Assembly: GCA_026712885.1 (NCBI GenBank) | Contig: JAPOPO010000228.1 | Span: 1-5,545, forward strand | DNA from: Rhodospirillales bacterium | Lineage (GTDB): Bacteria; Pseudomonadota; Alphaproteobacteria; UBA828 | Reading direction: 5' to 3' | Length of the DNA stretch: 5,545 bases | Part shown: in pieces, positions 1 through 5,424 of the stretch | Position numbering within the stretch: position 1 is the first letter of the stretch | How the letters are laid out: the number at the start of each line of letters is the position of its first letter | Program-made: the position numbers and the translations under genes | The notes under the pieces: model-generated | Told to the model about the DNA's origin: nothing | What the model saw: only the letters and a program-made list of their open reading frames with translations | The model's database searches: none

Positions 1-223
1 CATCACCATGGTCGAGAACACGCCCATCGACTACCTCGACTTCGCGAGCCCGGAGCCGGGGCTCGGCGCCAAGATCGGCCTCGATGCGACGACCAAGATC
101 GGGCCCGAGACCAGCCGGACCTGGGGCACGCGCATCCGCATGGCGGACGAGATCGTGGAGCGGGTGACGGGCAAATGGGACTCATACGGCCTGCCGGGCT
201 CGGGCAAGCCGATCTGGCGCTAA
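1..223 (+). CDS. ubiD: UbiD-family decarboxylase (4-hydroxy-3-polyprenylbenzoate decarboxylase), C-terminal end only
   Basis: The reading frame is open from the window edge (first full codon 2-4) to TAA at 221-223, so about 73 C-terminal residues of a protein usually near 490-500 residues are visible. The stretch VENTPIDYLDFASP, followed by GLGAKIGLDAT and an ETxRxWG element, closely matches what I remember of the C-terminus of E. coli UbiD. The ATG at 8 is internal, because the family similarity runs through it and it lies deep inside the fold. Known for the family: prenylated-FMN-dependent, non-oxidative decarboxylation, with the cofactor made by UbiX; in ubiquinone synthesis the substrate is 4-hydroxy-3-polyprenylbenzoate. 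The catalytic Glu/Arg residues lie upstream of the window, so the substrate cannot be judged here; another UbiD-like (de)carboxylase acting on an aromatic acid is possible. An SDR gene follows after 25 bp on the same strand, suggesting co-transcription. Confidence 0.88.
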   Translation, partial: ITMVENTPIDYLDFASPEPGLGAKIGLDATTKIGPETSRTWGTRIRMADEIVERVTGKWDSYGLPGSGKPIWR

Positions 224-236
224 GCAGGACATAGTT

Positions 237-243
237 GGGGAAG
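237..243 (+). promoter_or_regulatory. Shine-Dalgarno-like site for the SDR gene
   Basis: GGGGAAG ends 5 bases before the ATG at 249, in the 25-bp gap after the ubiD stop. It supports that ATG as the start and independent initiation within a shared transcript. Confidence 0.5.
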
Positions 244-248
244 CAGGC

Positions 249-1196
249 ATGACTGGAAAGACCGCGTTCGTTACCGGCGCTTCGGGCTTCATCGGCACGA
301 ACCTGGTGAAGCAGCTGGGCGAGGCCGGCTGGTCGGTGACCGCAATGCATCGCGAGACCTCGGACCTCACCTACCTGAGCCGGTTTCCGGCATCGCTGGT
401 GGTGGGCGATATCGGGGACCGGGCGTTTCTGGCGGGCGCGATCCCGGACGGCGTGGATGCGCTCTTCCACGTGGCCGGCAACGTGAGCTTCGATTCATCC
501 GGCGACGAGGCCCAGACCCATGCCAACGTGGCGGGCACCCGCGCCATCGTCGAGGTGGCGAAGGAGAGGAACGTCGGGCGCTTCATCCATACCTCGACAG
601 GCGCGACGTGGGGTCTTCACGACGGCTTGCCCATCGACGAGACAGCGCCGTCGAACGCGGACGAGCTTCCGGTCAACTATTGCCGCTCCAAGAAGGCGGC
701 CGAGGACATCGTGCTGGAGGCGGAGGCAGGCGGCCTCGACGCCGTCTGCGTCAACCCCGGCAACGTGGTCGGCCCCTACGACCGGGTGATCTGGGGCCCC
801 TTCGTCCAGGCCATCGCGAGCGGCGCCATGACCACGGTGGGCACAGGCGGCGGTTCCTTCTGCCATATCGACGAGACCGCGAGAGCGCATATCAGCGCCT
901 ACGAGCGAGGCAGGCGAGGGGAGCGCTACATCCTGGGCGGCGCCAACGAGAAGTTCGCCACGGCAGCCCGCATTGTGGCCGAGATCCTGGGCGTCGAGGC
1001 GCCGCGGGCGACGAGCGAGCGCAACCCGGACGTGAGCGACGAGATTCACTTCGTCACGAACCTCAACCAGATCATGCTGTGCGACAAGGCGGTACGGGAG
1101 CTCGGCTTCAAGCCGCTGCCGCTCCGCACCATGTTCGAGGATCTCTGCGCCTGGATGCGCGGAGCGGGGATGCTGCCCGCCCCGGCCGGCGACTGA
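249..1196 (+). CDS. NAD(P)-dependent epimerase/dehydratase (extended short-chain dehydrogenase/reductase)
   Basis: A 315-residue protein with a Rossmann fold at its very N-terminus: TGASGFIG (residues 9-16) is the glycine-rich dinucleotide-binding motif, VGDIGD (52-57) contains the acidic residue expected near the adenine, and FHVAGNV (73-79) follows beta-strand 4. The catalytic set appears intact: Ser116 in HTSTGA and Tyr144-x-x-x-Lys148 in YCRSK. NPGNVVGP (169-176) is the usual element after the active-site helix, and length is normal for extended SDRs. The ATG start places the glycine motif 8 residues in, as expected. Family members epimerise, dehydrate or reduce nucleotide sugars, flavonoid-like ketones or steroid-like substrates; the substrate cannot be told from sequence. 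Its position just after ubiD suggests a shared pathway (aromatic acid or quinone-related), but that is only inference. It converges on the small membrane-protein gene, with 9 bp between their stops. Confidence 0.9.
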   Translation: MTGKTAFVTGASGFIGTNLVKQLGEAGWSVTAMHRETSDLTYLSRFPASLVVGDIGDRAFLAGAIPDGVDALFHVAGNVSFDSSGDEAQTHANVAGTRAIVEVAKERNVGRFIHTSTGATWGLHDGLPIDETAPSNADELPVNYCRSKKAAEDIVLEAEAGGLDAVCVNPGNVVGPYDRVIWGPFVQAIASGAMTTVGTGGGSFCHIDETARAHISAYERGRRGERYILGGANEKFATAARIVAEILGVEAPRATSERNPDVSDEIHFVTNLNQIMLCDKAVRELGFKPLPLRTMFEDLCAWMRGAGMLPAPAGD

Positions 1197-1205
1197 GTGG
1201 GCTCG

Positions 1206-1337
1206 TTAGGGGACGATGCCGCCGGCGGAGAGGCCCGCAAGAACGCCGATGATGACGACGGCGAGGCTGAGCGCCGCCACATAAGGGATTCGTGCCCGCG
1301 TCAACTCTTCGAGCGAGGGGCCGTGATCGTCGCTCAT
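1206..1337 (-). CDS. Small single-pass membrane protein (43 aa), function unknown
   Basis: On the minus strand, ATG at 1337-1335 opens a 43-codon frame ending in TAA (1208-1206). The protein has a polar, acidic N-terminus (MSDDHGPSLEELTRAR), then a hydrophobic stretch from about residue 17 to 42 (IPYVAALSLAVVIIGVLAGL and a Gly/Ala tail), long enough for one membrane helix. Support for a real gene: a GAGGAG site 9 bases upstream, an in-frame TAG two codons before the ATG that leaves no earlier start, and G or C in the third position of 35 of 43 codons, like its neighbours. It lies 88 bp downstream of the PxpA-type gene on the same strand, so it may be the second gene of that operon. By the positive-inside rule the Arg residues before the helix suggest N-in, C-out topology. 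I recognise no family, and no other cysteine, heme or metal motif is visible. Confidence 0.65.
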   Translation of the reverse strand: MSDDHGPSLEELTRARIPYVAALSLAVVIIGVLAGLSAGGIVP

Positions 1338-1425
1338 CGACGACTACTCCTCTGGTCTGCCTGCCGCGACTCTTCAGGGCCGCGAGCCCCGAACATGCCT
1401 CAACCGGCGCCGGGTTTCCAGTCCC
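1338..1425. other. Intergenic gap between the PxpA-type gene and the small membrane-protein gene
   Basis: This 88-bp gap holds the GAGGAG ribosome binding site of the small gene and a perfect 10-base GC palindrome (CCGGCGCCGG, 1404-1413) 13 bases past the PxpA stop. The palindrome has no T-run on either strand, so it is not a recognisable intrinsic terminator. It could be a weak hairpin or chance in GC-rich DNA. Confidence 0.4.
1347..1352 (-). promoter_or_regulatory. Ribosome binding site of the 43-aa membrane-protein gene
   Basis: GAGGAG on the minus strand lies 9 bases before the ATG at 1337. It is the same hexamer, at nearly the same spacing, as the one in front of the PxpA-type gene, and it is the main argument that this very short frame is translated. 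Confidence 0.65.
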
Positions 1426-2220
1426 TTACTCGGCGGCCTGGTGCAGCGTCGGCGCCGGGGTCAGCGGCTCCAGCGCATAGCCGTGTTCCGAGAGGGTCCC
1501 GCCGATGGTCGTCGCGAGATCGACCGCGTTCGGCCCGTCGCCGTGCAGGCAGATGCTGCGCGCCGAGATCGGCACGCGTGCACCGTTGATGCTGAGCGTG
1601 TTGCCGGTCTCCAGGAAGAGGCCGAGCTTCTGCCGCGTGTCGTCCAGGTCTGCCCCCTCGTTGGAGCGCTTGAGCACCAGCGTGCCGTAATCGTCGTAGG
1701 GCAGATCGAAATAGAGCTCGCCCACCACGTCGATGCCCATGTCGGCGGCGATCTTCGTCACCGCGTGACGCTCCACCGGCGCCGGGTAATACATCATCGG
1801 CTCAGGACAGAGATCGATCACAGCGCGGGCGAAGGCCTCGCCCAACGCTTCGTCGTCGTTGAGCATGCGATAGAGGGCGCCGTGGGGCTTGACGTGATGA
1901 AGCGTCATGCCGTTGGCTTCCAGCGCTGCCCGGAGCGCGCCGGTCTGGTAGATCACGTAGGCGTAGAGCTCGTCCGGCGTGATCGCCATGACCCGGCGGC
2001 CGAAGCCCATGAGGTCCGGCAGCCCCGGATGGGAGCCCACGGCCACGCCGTTCTCCTTGGCGAGCGCGACGGTCTTCATCATGGTCATGGGGTCGCCGGC
2101 ATGGAAGCCGCAGGCGACGTTCGCTGTGGTGATGTGGGGCATGAGCGCCTCGTCTGCCCCCATGACCCAATTGCCGAAGCTCTCGCCGCAATCGATGTTG
2201 ATGTCGAAGGTTCCGGCCAT
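1426..2220 (-). CDS. pxpA: LamB/YcsF family protein, 5-oxoprolinase subunit A type (PxpA)
   Basis: A 264-residue protein, slightly longer than the usual ~250. Family landmarks run in order: DINIDCGESFG (6-16), TANVACGFHAGDP (32-44), GSHPGLPDLMGFGRR (62-76), HVKPHGALY (109-117) and ICLHGDGPNAV (223-233). The Asp, His and Glu residues in these blocks are the presumed active-site and metal-binding positions of the deacetylase-like TIM-barrel fold. Characterised PxpA works with PxpB and PxpC in ATP-dependent opening of 5-oxoproline to glutamate; neither partner is in the window. The segment ELYFDLPYDDYGTLVLKR (168-185) differs from the usual FADRAY-type block, with the Arg replaced by Leu, so this may be a subfamily with another substrate, and the symbol is provisional. 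The ATG at 2220 is preceded by GAGGAG with 8-base spacing. The gene diverges from hisB and is followed by the small membrane-protein gene. Confidence 0.88.
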   Translation of the reverse strand: MAGTFDINIDCGESFGNWVMGADEALMPHITTANVACGFHAGDPMTMMKTVALAKENGVAVGSHPGLPDLMGFGRRVMAITPDELYAYVIYQTGALRAALEANGMTLHHVKPHGALYRMLNDDEALGEAFARAVIDLCPEPMMYYPAPVERHAVTKIAADMGIDVVGELYFDLPYDDYGTLVLKRSNEGADLDDTRQKLGLFLETGNTLSINGARVPISARSICLHGDGPNAVDLATTIGGTLSEHGYALEPLTPAPTLHQAAE

Positions 2221-2371
2221 GACGTGGTCTCCTCGTCAGCGCTCTTCTCGCGCCATCATGCCCCGGTCTGCCGCCGGCGGGAAGTGGGAAGGCGCGGCCG
2301 GTCCAGGCTGGTAGGCGATGGCGGTCTTTGCTACAAGGGCGCCCGTCCCCCCGGATCATCGGTCTTGCGGC
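2221..2371. promoter_or_regulatory. Divergent intergenic region between pxpA (-) and hisB (+)
   Basis: These 151 bp are the only place where promoters for both the leftward pxpA unit and the rightward his operon can sit inside the window. A TACAAG hexamer at 2332-2337 shares four of six bases with the sigma-70 -10 consensus and would give a short leader before hisB, but no good -35 lies at the right distance. A perfect 10-base palindrome (CCGCCGGCGG, 2271-2280) sits mid-region and could be an operator half-structure or chance. There is no histidine-rich leader peptide and no attenuator-type terminator. Confidence 0.45.
2229..2234 (-). promoter_or_regulatory. Ribosome binding site of pxpA
   Basis: GAGGAG on the minus strand, 8 bases before the ATG at 2220. 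It fixes the pxpA start, in agreement with the DINIDCGE block beginning five residues into the protein. Confidence 0.7.
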
Positions 2372-2989
2372 ATGAGCCAGCCCACGCGCACGGCCCGCGT
2401 CGAGCGGGTCACCAAGGAGACGAGCATTACCGTCGTGGTCGATCTCGACGGCAGCGGCCGCTCGCGCATTGCCACGGGGATCGGCTTCCTCGATCACATG
2501 CTGGAGCAGCTCTCGCGGCACAGCCTGATCGATATCGAATGCGCGGCTAAGGGCGATATCGACGTGACGCTCCACCACACGGTCGAGGACACCGGGATTA
2601 CCATCGGCGAGGCGGTGAGCAAGGCTCTCGGCGAGCGGCGCGGCATCCGGCGCTACGGCAGTGCTGTGATCCCCATGGACGAGGCGTGCGCCCGCGTCTC
2701 CCTCGACGCGAGCAACCGGCCCTACCTGATCTGGCGGGTCACATTCCCGAGGCCGCGCCTCGACGGTATGGACACCGAGCATTTCAAGGAGTGGTTCCAG
2801 GCCTTTGCGCAGGCGGCGGGGCTTACGCTCCACGTCGAGGTCATGTACGGCGAGAACAGCCATCACATGATCGAGGCCTGCTACAAGGGCCTCGCGCGGG
2901 CGCTGCGCCAGGCGATCGAGCCCGACCCGCGTATGGCGGGCGAAGTGCCGTCCACCAAGGGCGTGCTCGGCGGCAGCCTGGAGGCTTAG
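2372..2989 (+). CDS. hisB: Imidazoleglycerol-phosphate dehydratase HisB (monofunctional)
   Basis: A 205-residue enzyme that removes water from imidazole glycerol phosphate to give imidazole acetol phosphate in histidine synthesis; cytosolic and Mn-dependent in the family. Visible motifs: GIGFLDHMLEQ (37-47), TLHHTVEDTGI (66-76), PMDEA (101-105), NSHHMIEA (162-169) and PSTKGVLGG (193-201). The His and Glu residues of the HHxxED and HHxxE blocks form the two metal sites, and all are present. There is no N-terminal phosphatase domain, so it is the single-domain form rather than the fused enterobacterial type. The frame could begin at ATG 2318, but the 18 extra residues look unlike any HisB, and the family N-terminus aligns with RTARVERVTKETSI, so ATG 2372 is chosen even though no strong Shine-Dalgarno is seen before it. 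It is the first gene of the his cluster in this window; the DUF2628 gene begins one base after its stop. Confidence 0.96.
   Translation: MSQPTRTARVERVTKETSITVVVDLDGSGRSRIATGIGFLDHMLEQLSRHSLIDIECAAKGDIDVTLHHTVEDTGITIGEAVSKALGERRGIRRYGSAVIPMDEACARVSLDASNRPYLIWRVTFPRPRLDGMDTEHFKEWFQAFAQAAGLTLHVEVMYGENSHHMIEACYKGLARALRQAIEPDPRMAGEVPSTKGVLGGSLEA
2980..2984 (+). promoter_or_regulatory. Ribosome binding site of the DUF2628 gene, inside the hisB end
   Basis: GGAGG within the last codons of hisB (Leu-Glu-Ala) lies 6 bases before the GTG at 2991. It decides that GTG as the start and points to translational coupling with hisB. Confidence 0.65.
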
Positions 2990-2990
2990 G

Positions 2991-3458
2991 GTGCGCTTCT
3001 ACACGGTCCACATACCGGCCGGCGAAGGCGGCGGGGACGACGGCGCGCTGGGCCGCGCCGTGCTCGTGCGAGAAGGGTTCAACTGGCTCGCGTTCTTCTT
3101 CGCGCCCTTCTGGGCGCTCGCGGAGGGCTTGTGGCTCGCGGCGCTGCCGCTGATTGCCGCGCTGGCAGCGATCGTCGCGGTGCCGCTGGTGCTGGGTGTT
3201 GGGCCGGTTCTGCCCGTGGTGCTCGGCCTCGGCTATGCCGTGCTCGCGGGCATGTCGGCGAACGACCTGCGCCGGGCCGGGCTCGCCGCCCGCAGCTACC
3301 GCCTGGCCGAAGTGGTGGCGGCGCCGAGCCGCGCGCAGGCGCTCATCCGTTACGCCGAGGCCATGGCGCAGGCGTCGGCGTCGCGACCAGCGTTCGGCGC
3401 CGCGGCACCGTCGCCCTGGTCGCGCAATCCCGACCCGAACCCCGGCTTCTGGAGCTGA
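2991..3458 (+). CDS. DUF2628-type small membrane protein within the his operon
   Basis: A 155-residue protein starting at GTG 2991, one base after the hisB stop. The layout is a short N-terminal segment (MRFYTVHIPAGEGGG), the DUF2628-like signature LVREGFNWLAFFFAPFWAL (25-43), and hydrophobic segments at about 32-49, 50-66 and 69-88 that suggest two or three membrane helices. A basic stretch NDLRRAGLAARSYR (91-104) follows, then an Ala-rich amphipathic segment and a polar, Pro/Trp-rich tail ending NPDPNPGFWS. From memory, a DUF2628 gene between hisB and hisH recurs in many alphaproteobacterial his operons, which supports vertical inheritance rather than a recent insertion. No enzymatic motif is visible and no role in histidine synthesis is established. 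Its tight spacing to both neighbours means it is almost certainly co-expressed with them. Family assignment rests on the FNWxAFFFxPFWAL pattern. Confidence 0.85.
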   Translation: MRFYTVHIPAGEGGGDDGALGRAVLVREGFNWLAFFFAPFWALAEGLWLAALPLIAALAAIVAVPLVLGVGPVLPVVLGLGYAVLAGMSANDLRRAGLAARSYRLAEVVAAPSRAQALIRYAEAMAQASASRPAFGAAAPSPWSRNPDPNPGFWS

Positions 3459-3464
3459 CACGCC

Positions 3465-4109
3465 GTGACCACCGCGATCATCGACTATGGCTCGGGCAAC
3501 CTGCGCTCCGCCGCCAAGGCCTTCGAGCGTGCCGCAGCCGAGGCGACCCCGGCTGAGCCTGTGCTGGTGACCGACGATCCCGATCGGGTGCGGCAGGCGG
3601 AGCGGATCGTCCTGCCCGGCGTCGGCGCCTTCGCCGACTGCAAGGCCGGGCTTGCCGCCCGCGAGGGCATGATCGAGGCGCTTGAGGATGCCGTGCTGCG
3701 CCGGGGCGTGCCCTTTCTCGGCATCTGCGTCGGCATGCAGCTCATGGCGCGCGTGGGCCACGAGCACGGCGAGCACGAAGGGCTCGGCTGGATCGACGGC
3801 GAGGTGGCGCCGCTGGAGCCCGAGGACGAGGCGCTGAAGGTCCCCCACATGGGCTGGAACGATCTCGCCCTGGAAGGCGAGGCGCATCCGGTCCTGGAGG
3901 GGCTGCCCGGCGATGCTCACGCCTATTTCGTCCACAGCTACGGGCTGACCTGCAGCAGGCCCGACGAGGTGTTCGCGAGCGTGGACTATGGCGGCCCGGT
4001 CACGGCGGTTGCGGGCCGCGGCAACATGGTGGGCACGCAGTTTCATCCCGAGAAGAGCCAAGAGGTGGGCCTGACCGTGATCGGCAACTTCCTTCGGTGG
4101 CAGCCATGA
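3465..4109 (+). CDS. hisH: Imidazole glycerol phosphate synthase, glutaminase subunit HisH
   Basis: A 214-residue class I glutamine amidotransferase that releases ammonia from glutamine and passes it to HisF for conversion of PRFAR to IGP and AICAR. All hallmarks are visible: IIDYGSGNLRS (5-15), the oxyanion-region PGVGAF (51-56), nucleophile Cys88 in FLGICVGMQ (84-92), KVPHMGWN (125-132), YFVHSY (154-159), and catalytic His194 and Glu196 in TQFHPEKSQ (191-199). Length is typical (around 200-215). The GTG at 3465 lies 6 bp after the DUF2628 stop, with GGAG at 3451-3454 as a plausible ribosome binding site, and places IIDYGSGN four residues in, as the family requires. Its TGA stop (4107-4109) overlaps the ATG of the following GNAT gene, so the two are probably translationally coupled. 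Confidence 0.97.
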   Translation: MTTAIIDYGSGNLRSAAKAFERAAAEATPAEPVLVTDDPDRVRQAERIVLPGVGAFADCKAGLAAREGMIEALEDAVLRRGVPFLGICVGMQLMARVGHEHGEHEGLGWIDGEVAPLEPEDEALKVPHMGWNDLALEGEAHPVLEGLPGDAHAYFVHSYGLTCSRPDEVFASVDYGGPVTAVAGRGNMVGTQFHPEKSQEVGLTVIGNFLRWQP

Positions 4110-4678
4110 GCCAGCTTGCGACAGTCGGTCCCCGCATCGAGGTCGGCACGGTCGAGCGGCTGCGCAAGCGCGAGCTCGCCGAGCTCTGCGAGGCCGCTTC
4201 CGCCGCGATCAACGACGGCGCCGGATTCGGCTGGGTTCGTCCGCCCCAGCCGGCCTCCTTCGAGCGCTACTGGCGGGGCGTGACCGTGGTGCCCGAGCGG
4301 CTGCTCTTCATCGGCCGCATGGACGGCGTGGTGGCAGGGTCGGTCCAGCTCGTGTCGGCGCCGCCGCAGAAGGAGGCCTGGCGCCTCTCCTGCCTCATCG
4401 ATACCCACTTCGTGGCTCCGTGGGCGCGCGGGCACGGCCTGGCCCGGAGGCTGCTGGAGGCGGCCGAGGAGGAAGCGCGCGCACGCGGCTACAAGGTCGT
4501 GAACCTGAGCGTGCGCGAGACCCAGGAGGCCGCGATCGCGCTCTATGAGTCGCTCGGTTTCGAGCGCTGGGGCACGCATCCCAAGTATGCGTTCGTGGAC
4601 GGCCAGTCGATCGCCGGCCATTACTACTGCAAGGACCTGACCGATCTGACGGACCGGCCGCCGGACCCGGCGCCGTGA
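4106..4678 (+). CDS. GNAT-family N-acetyltransferase embedded between hisH and hisA
   Basis: A 190-residue protein with a single GNAT domain. Motif A is clear: the strand and loop CLIDTHFVAPWARGHGLARRL (96-116) contains the acetyl-CoA pyrophosphate-binding RGHGLA (108-113). Motif B follows as VVNLSVRETQEAAIALYESL and GF (131-152), with the N...A..LYE.LGF pattern of GNAT enzymes. An FxRYWRGV-like segment (52-59) lies in the substrate-facing first half, and the tail ends in a small DLTDLTD repeat and prolines. The acceptor substrate is unknown: a small amine, an antibiotic-like molecule or a protein N-terminus are all possible. The ATG at 4106 is preferred over GTG 4097 because ATGA overlaps the hisH stop, with GGTGG just upstream. 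Its own TGA overlaps the GTG of hisA (GTGA). Two 4-base overlaps tie it firmly into the his operon, implying co-expression with HisH and HisA. Confidence 0.9.
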   Translation: MSQLATVGPRIEVGTVERLRKRELAELCEAASAAINDGAGFGWVRPPQPASFERYWRGVTVVPERLLFIGRMDGVVAGSVQLVSAPPQKEAWRLSCLIDTHFVAPWARGHGLARRLLEAAEEEARARGYKVVNLSVRETQEAAIALYESLGFERWGTHPKYAFVDGQSIAGHYYCKDLTDLTDRPPDPAP

Positions 4679-5400
4679 TCCTCTTCCCTGCGATCGACCT
4701 CAAGGGGGGCGCTTGCGTCAGGCTCGTGCAGGGCGACATGGCGCGGGCCACGGTCTTCTCCGACGATCCCCCGGCGCAGGCGCGGGCCTTCGCATCTGCC
4801 GGCTTCGCCTGGCTTCACATCGTCGATCTCGACGGCGCCTTCGCCGGCAGGCCGGTCAATGATGACGCGGTCGGGGCGATCCTCGCGGCGGTCGATCTCC
4901 CTGTGCAACTGGGCGGCGGCATTCGCGACATGGCGACGATCGAGGCGTGGCTCGCGCGCGGCGTGCGCCGGGTGATCCTGGGAACCGTGGCGGTCCGCGA
5001 TCCCGACCTGGTGCGCGCTGCCTGCCGGGCTTTCCCGGGCCGGGTCGCGGTCGGCATCGACGCACGCAACGGGCGGGTCGCGGTGGAAGGCTGGGCCGAG
5101 ACGGTGGACATGAAGGCGCTGGAGCTGGCGCGGCGGTTCGAAGACGCCGGCGCTGCCGCGATCATCCATACCGACATCTCGCGCGACGGGGCGCTGGAGG
5201 GCGTCGCCGCGGCGTCGACCGGAGCGTTGGCGCGGGCGCTCGACACGCCGGTCATCGCCTCAGGCGGCGTCGCCTCCCACGCCGACCTCGAAGCGCTCAA
5301 GCCATACGAGGCGGACGGTGTCTGCGGCGTGATCTGCGGCCGGGCTCTCTACGACGGCCGCATCGACCCGGCCCAGGCTCTCGCGCTGCTCGCCGCCTGA
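4675..5400 (+). CDS. hisA: ProFAR isomerase HisA (phosphoribosylformimino-5-aminoimidazole carboxamide ribotide isomerase)
   Basis: A 241-residue (beta/alpha)8-barrel enzyme that performs the Amadori rearrangement of ProFAR to PRFAR, the step before HisH/HisF. Catalytic Asp8 sits in FPAIDLKGG (4-12) and the second acidic residue Asp129 in GIDARNG (127-133); Thr166 in HTDISRDG (165-172) is the third active-site position known from the family. Phosphate-binding loops are QLGGGIR (78-84), with ASGGV (195-199) and CGRALY (221-226) in the C-terminal half, matching the duplicated half-barrel symmetry. Length is normal. Start GTG 4675 overlaps the GNAT stop by 4 bases, and the family N-terminus (MILFPAIDLK) begins exactly there, so no other start is plausible. 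PriA-type dual activity with TrpF is known in actinobacteria, but nothing here suggests it. hisF follows after 24 bp. Confidence 0.97.
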   Translation: MILFPAIDLKGGACVRLVQGDMARATVFSDDPPAQARAFASAGFAWLHIVDLDGAFAGRPVNDDAVGAILAAVDLPVQLGGGIRDMATIEAWLARGVRRVILGTVAVRDPDLVRAACRAFPGRVAVGIDARNGRVAVEGWAETVDMKALELARRFEDAGAAAIIHTDISRDGALEGVAAASTGALARALDTPVIASGGVASHADLEALKPYEADGVCGVICGRALYDGRIDPAQALALLAA

Positions 5401-5424
5401 ACGCGCCGCTCCCGGTTCCGCGCC

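Noticed and set aside
495..1049. A 184-codon minus-strand open frame inside the SDR gene.
   Set aside because: The plus-strand frame has the complete SDR motif set; the antisense frame shows no recognisable motif.
1404..1413. The CCGGCGCCGG palindrome after pxpA as an intrinsic terminator.
   Set aside because: The stem is short with no loop and no T-run follows on either strand; such palindromes are common in GC-rich genomes.
2236..2259. A 7-codon minus-strand frame (MMAREER) just upstream of the pxpA ribosome site, considered as a leader peptide.
   Set aside because: It has no convincing ribosome site, no repeated regulatory codons and no attenuator hairpins around it; a frame this short is expected by chance.
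2318..2371. An N-terminal extension of HisB from ATG 2318.
   Set aside because: The 18 added residues do not resemble a HisB N-terminus, and the family similarity begins just after ATG 2372. A promoter-like hexamer also lies within this stretch.
2221..2371. A his-type attenuator or histidine-rich leader peptide before hisB.
   Set aside because: There is no run of His codons and no terminator/antiterminator pair with a T-run on the plus strand.
1441..2550. A 369-codon plus-strand open frame opposite pxpA running into hisB.
   Set aside because: It lies opposite pxpA, whose family motifs are unambiguous, and its composition (Val/Arg/His rich, no domain) is that of a complementary-strand shadow.
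2841..4061. A 406-codon minus-strand open frame across the hisB end, the DUF2628 gene and most of hisH.
   Set aside because: It is antisense to clearly identified genes, is rich in Arg/His/Ala/Gly with no family motif, and is typical of stop-poor antisense frames in GC-rich DNA.
4638..4658. A short imperfect direct repeat (CTGACCGAT / CTGACGGAC) near the GNAT 3' end.
   Set aside because: It simply encodes the repeated Leu-Thr-Asp of the C-terminal tail; it is too short to be called a repeat element.
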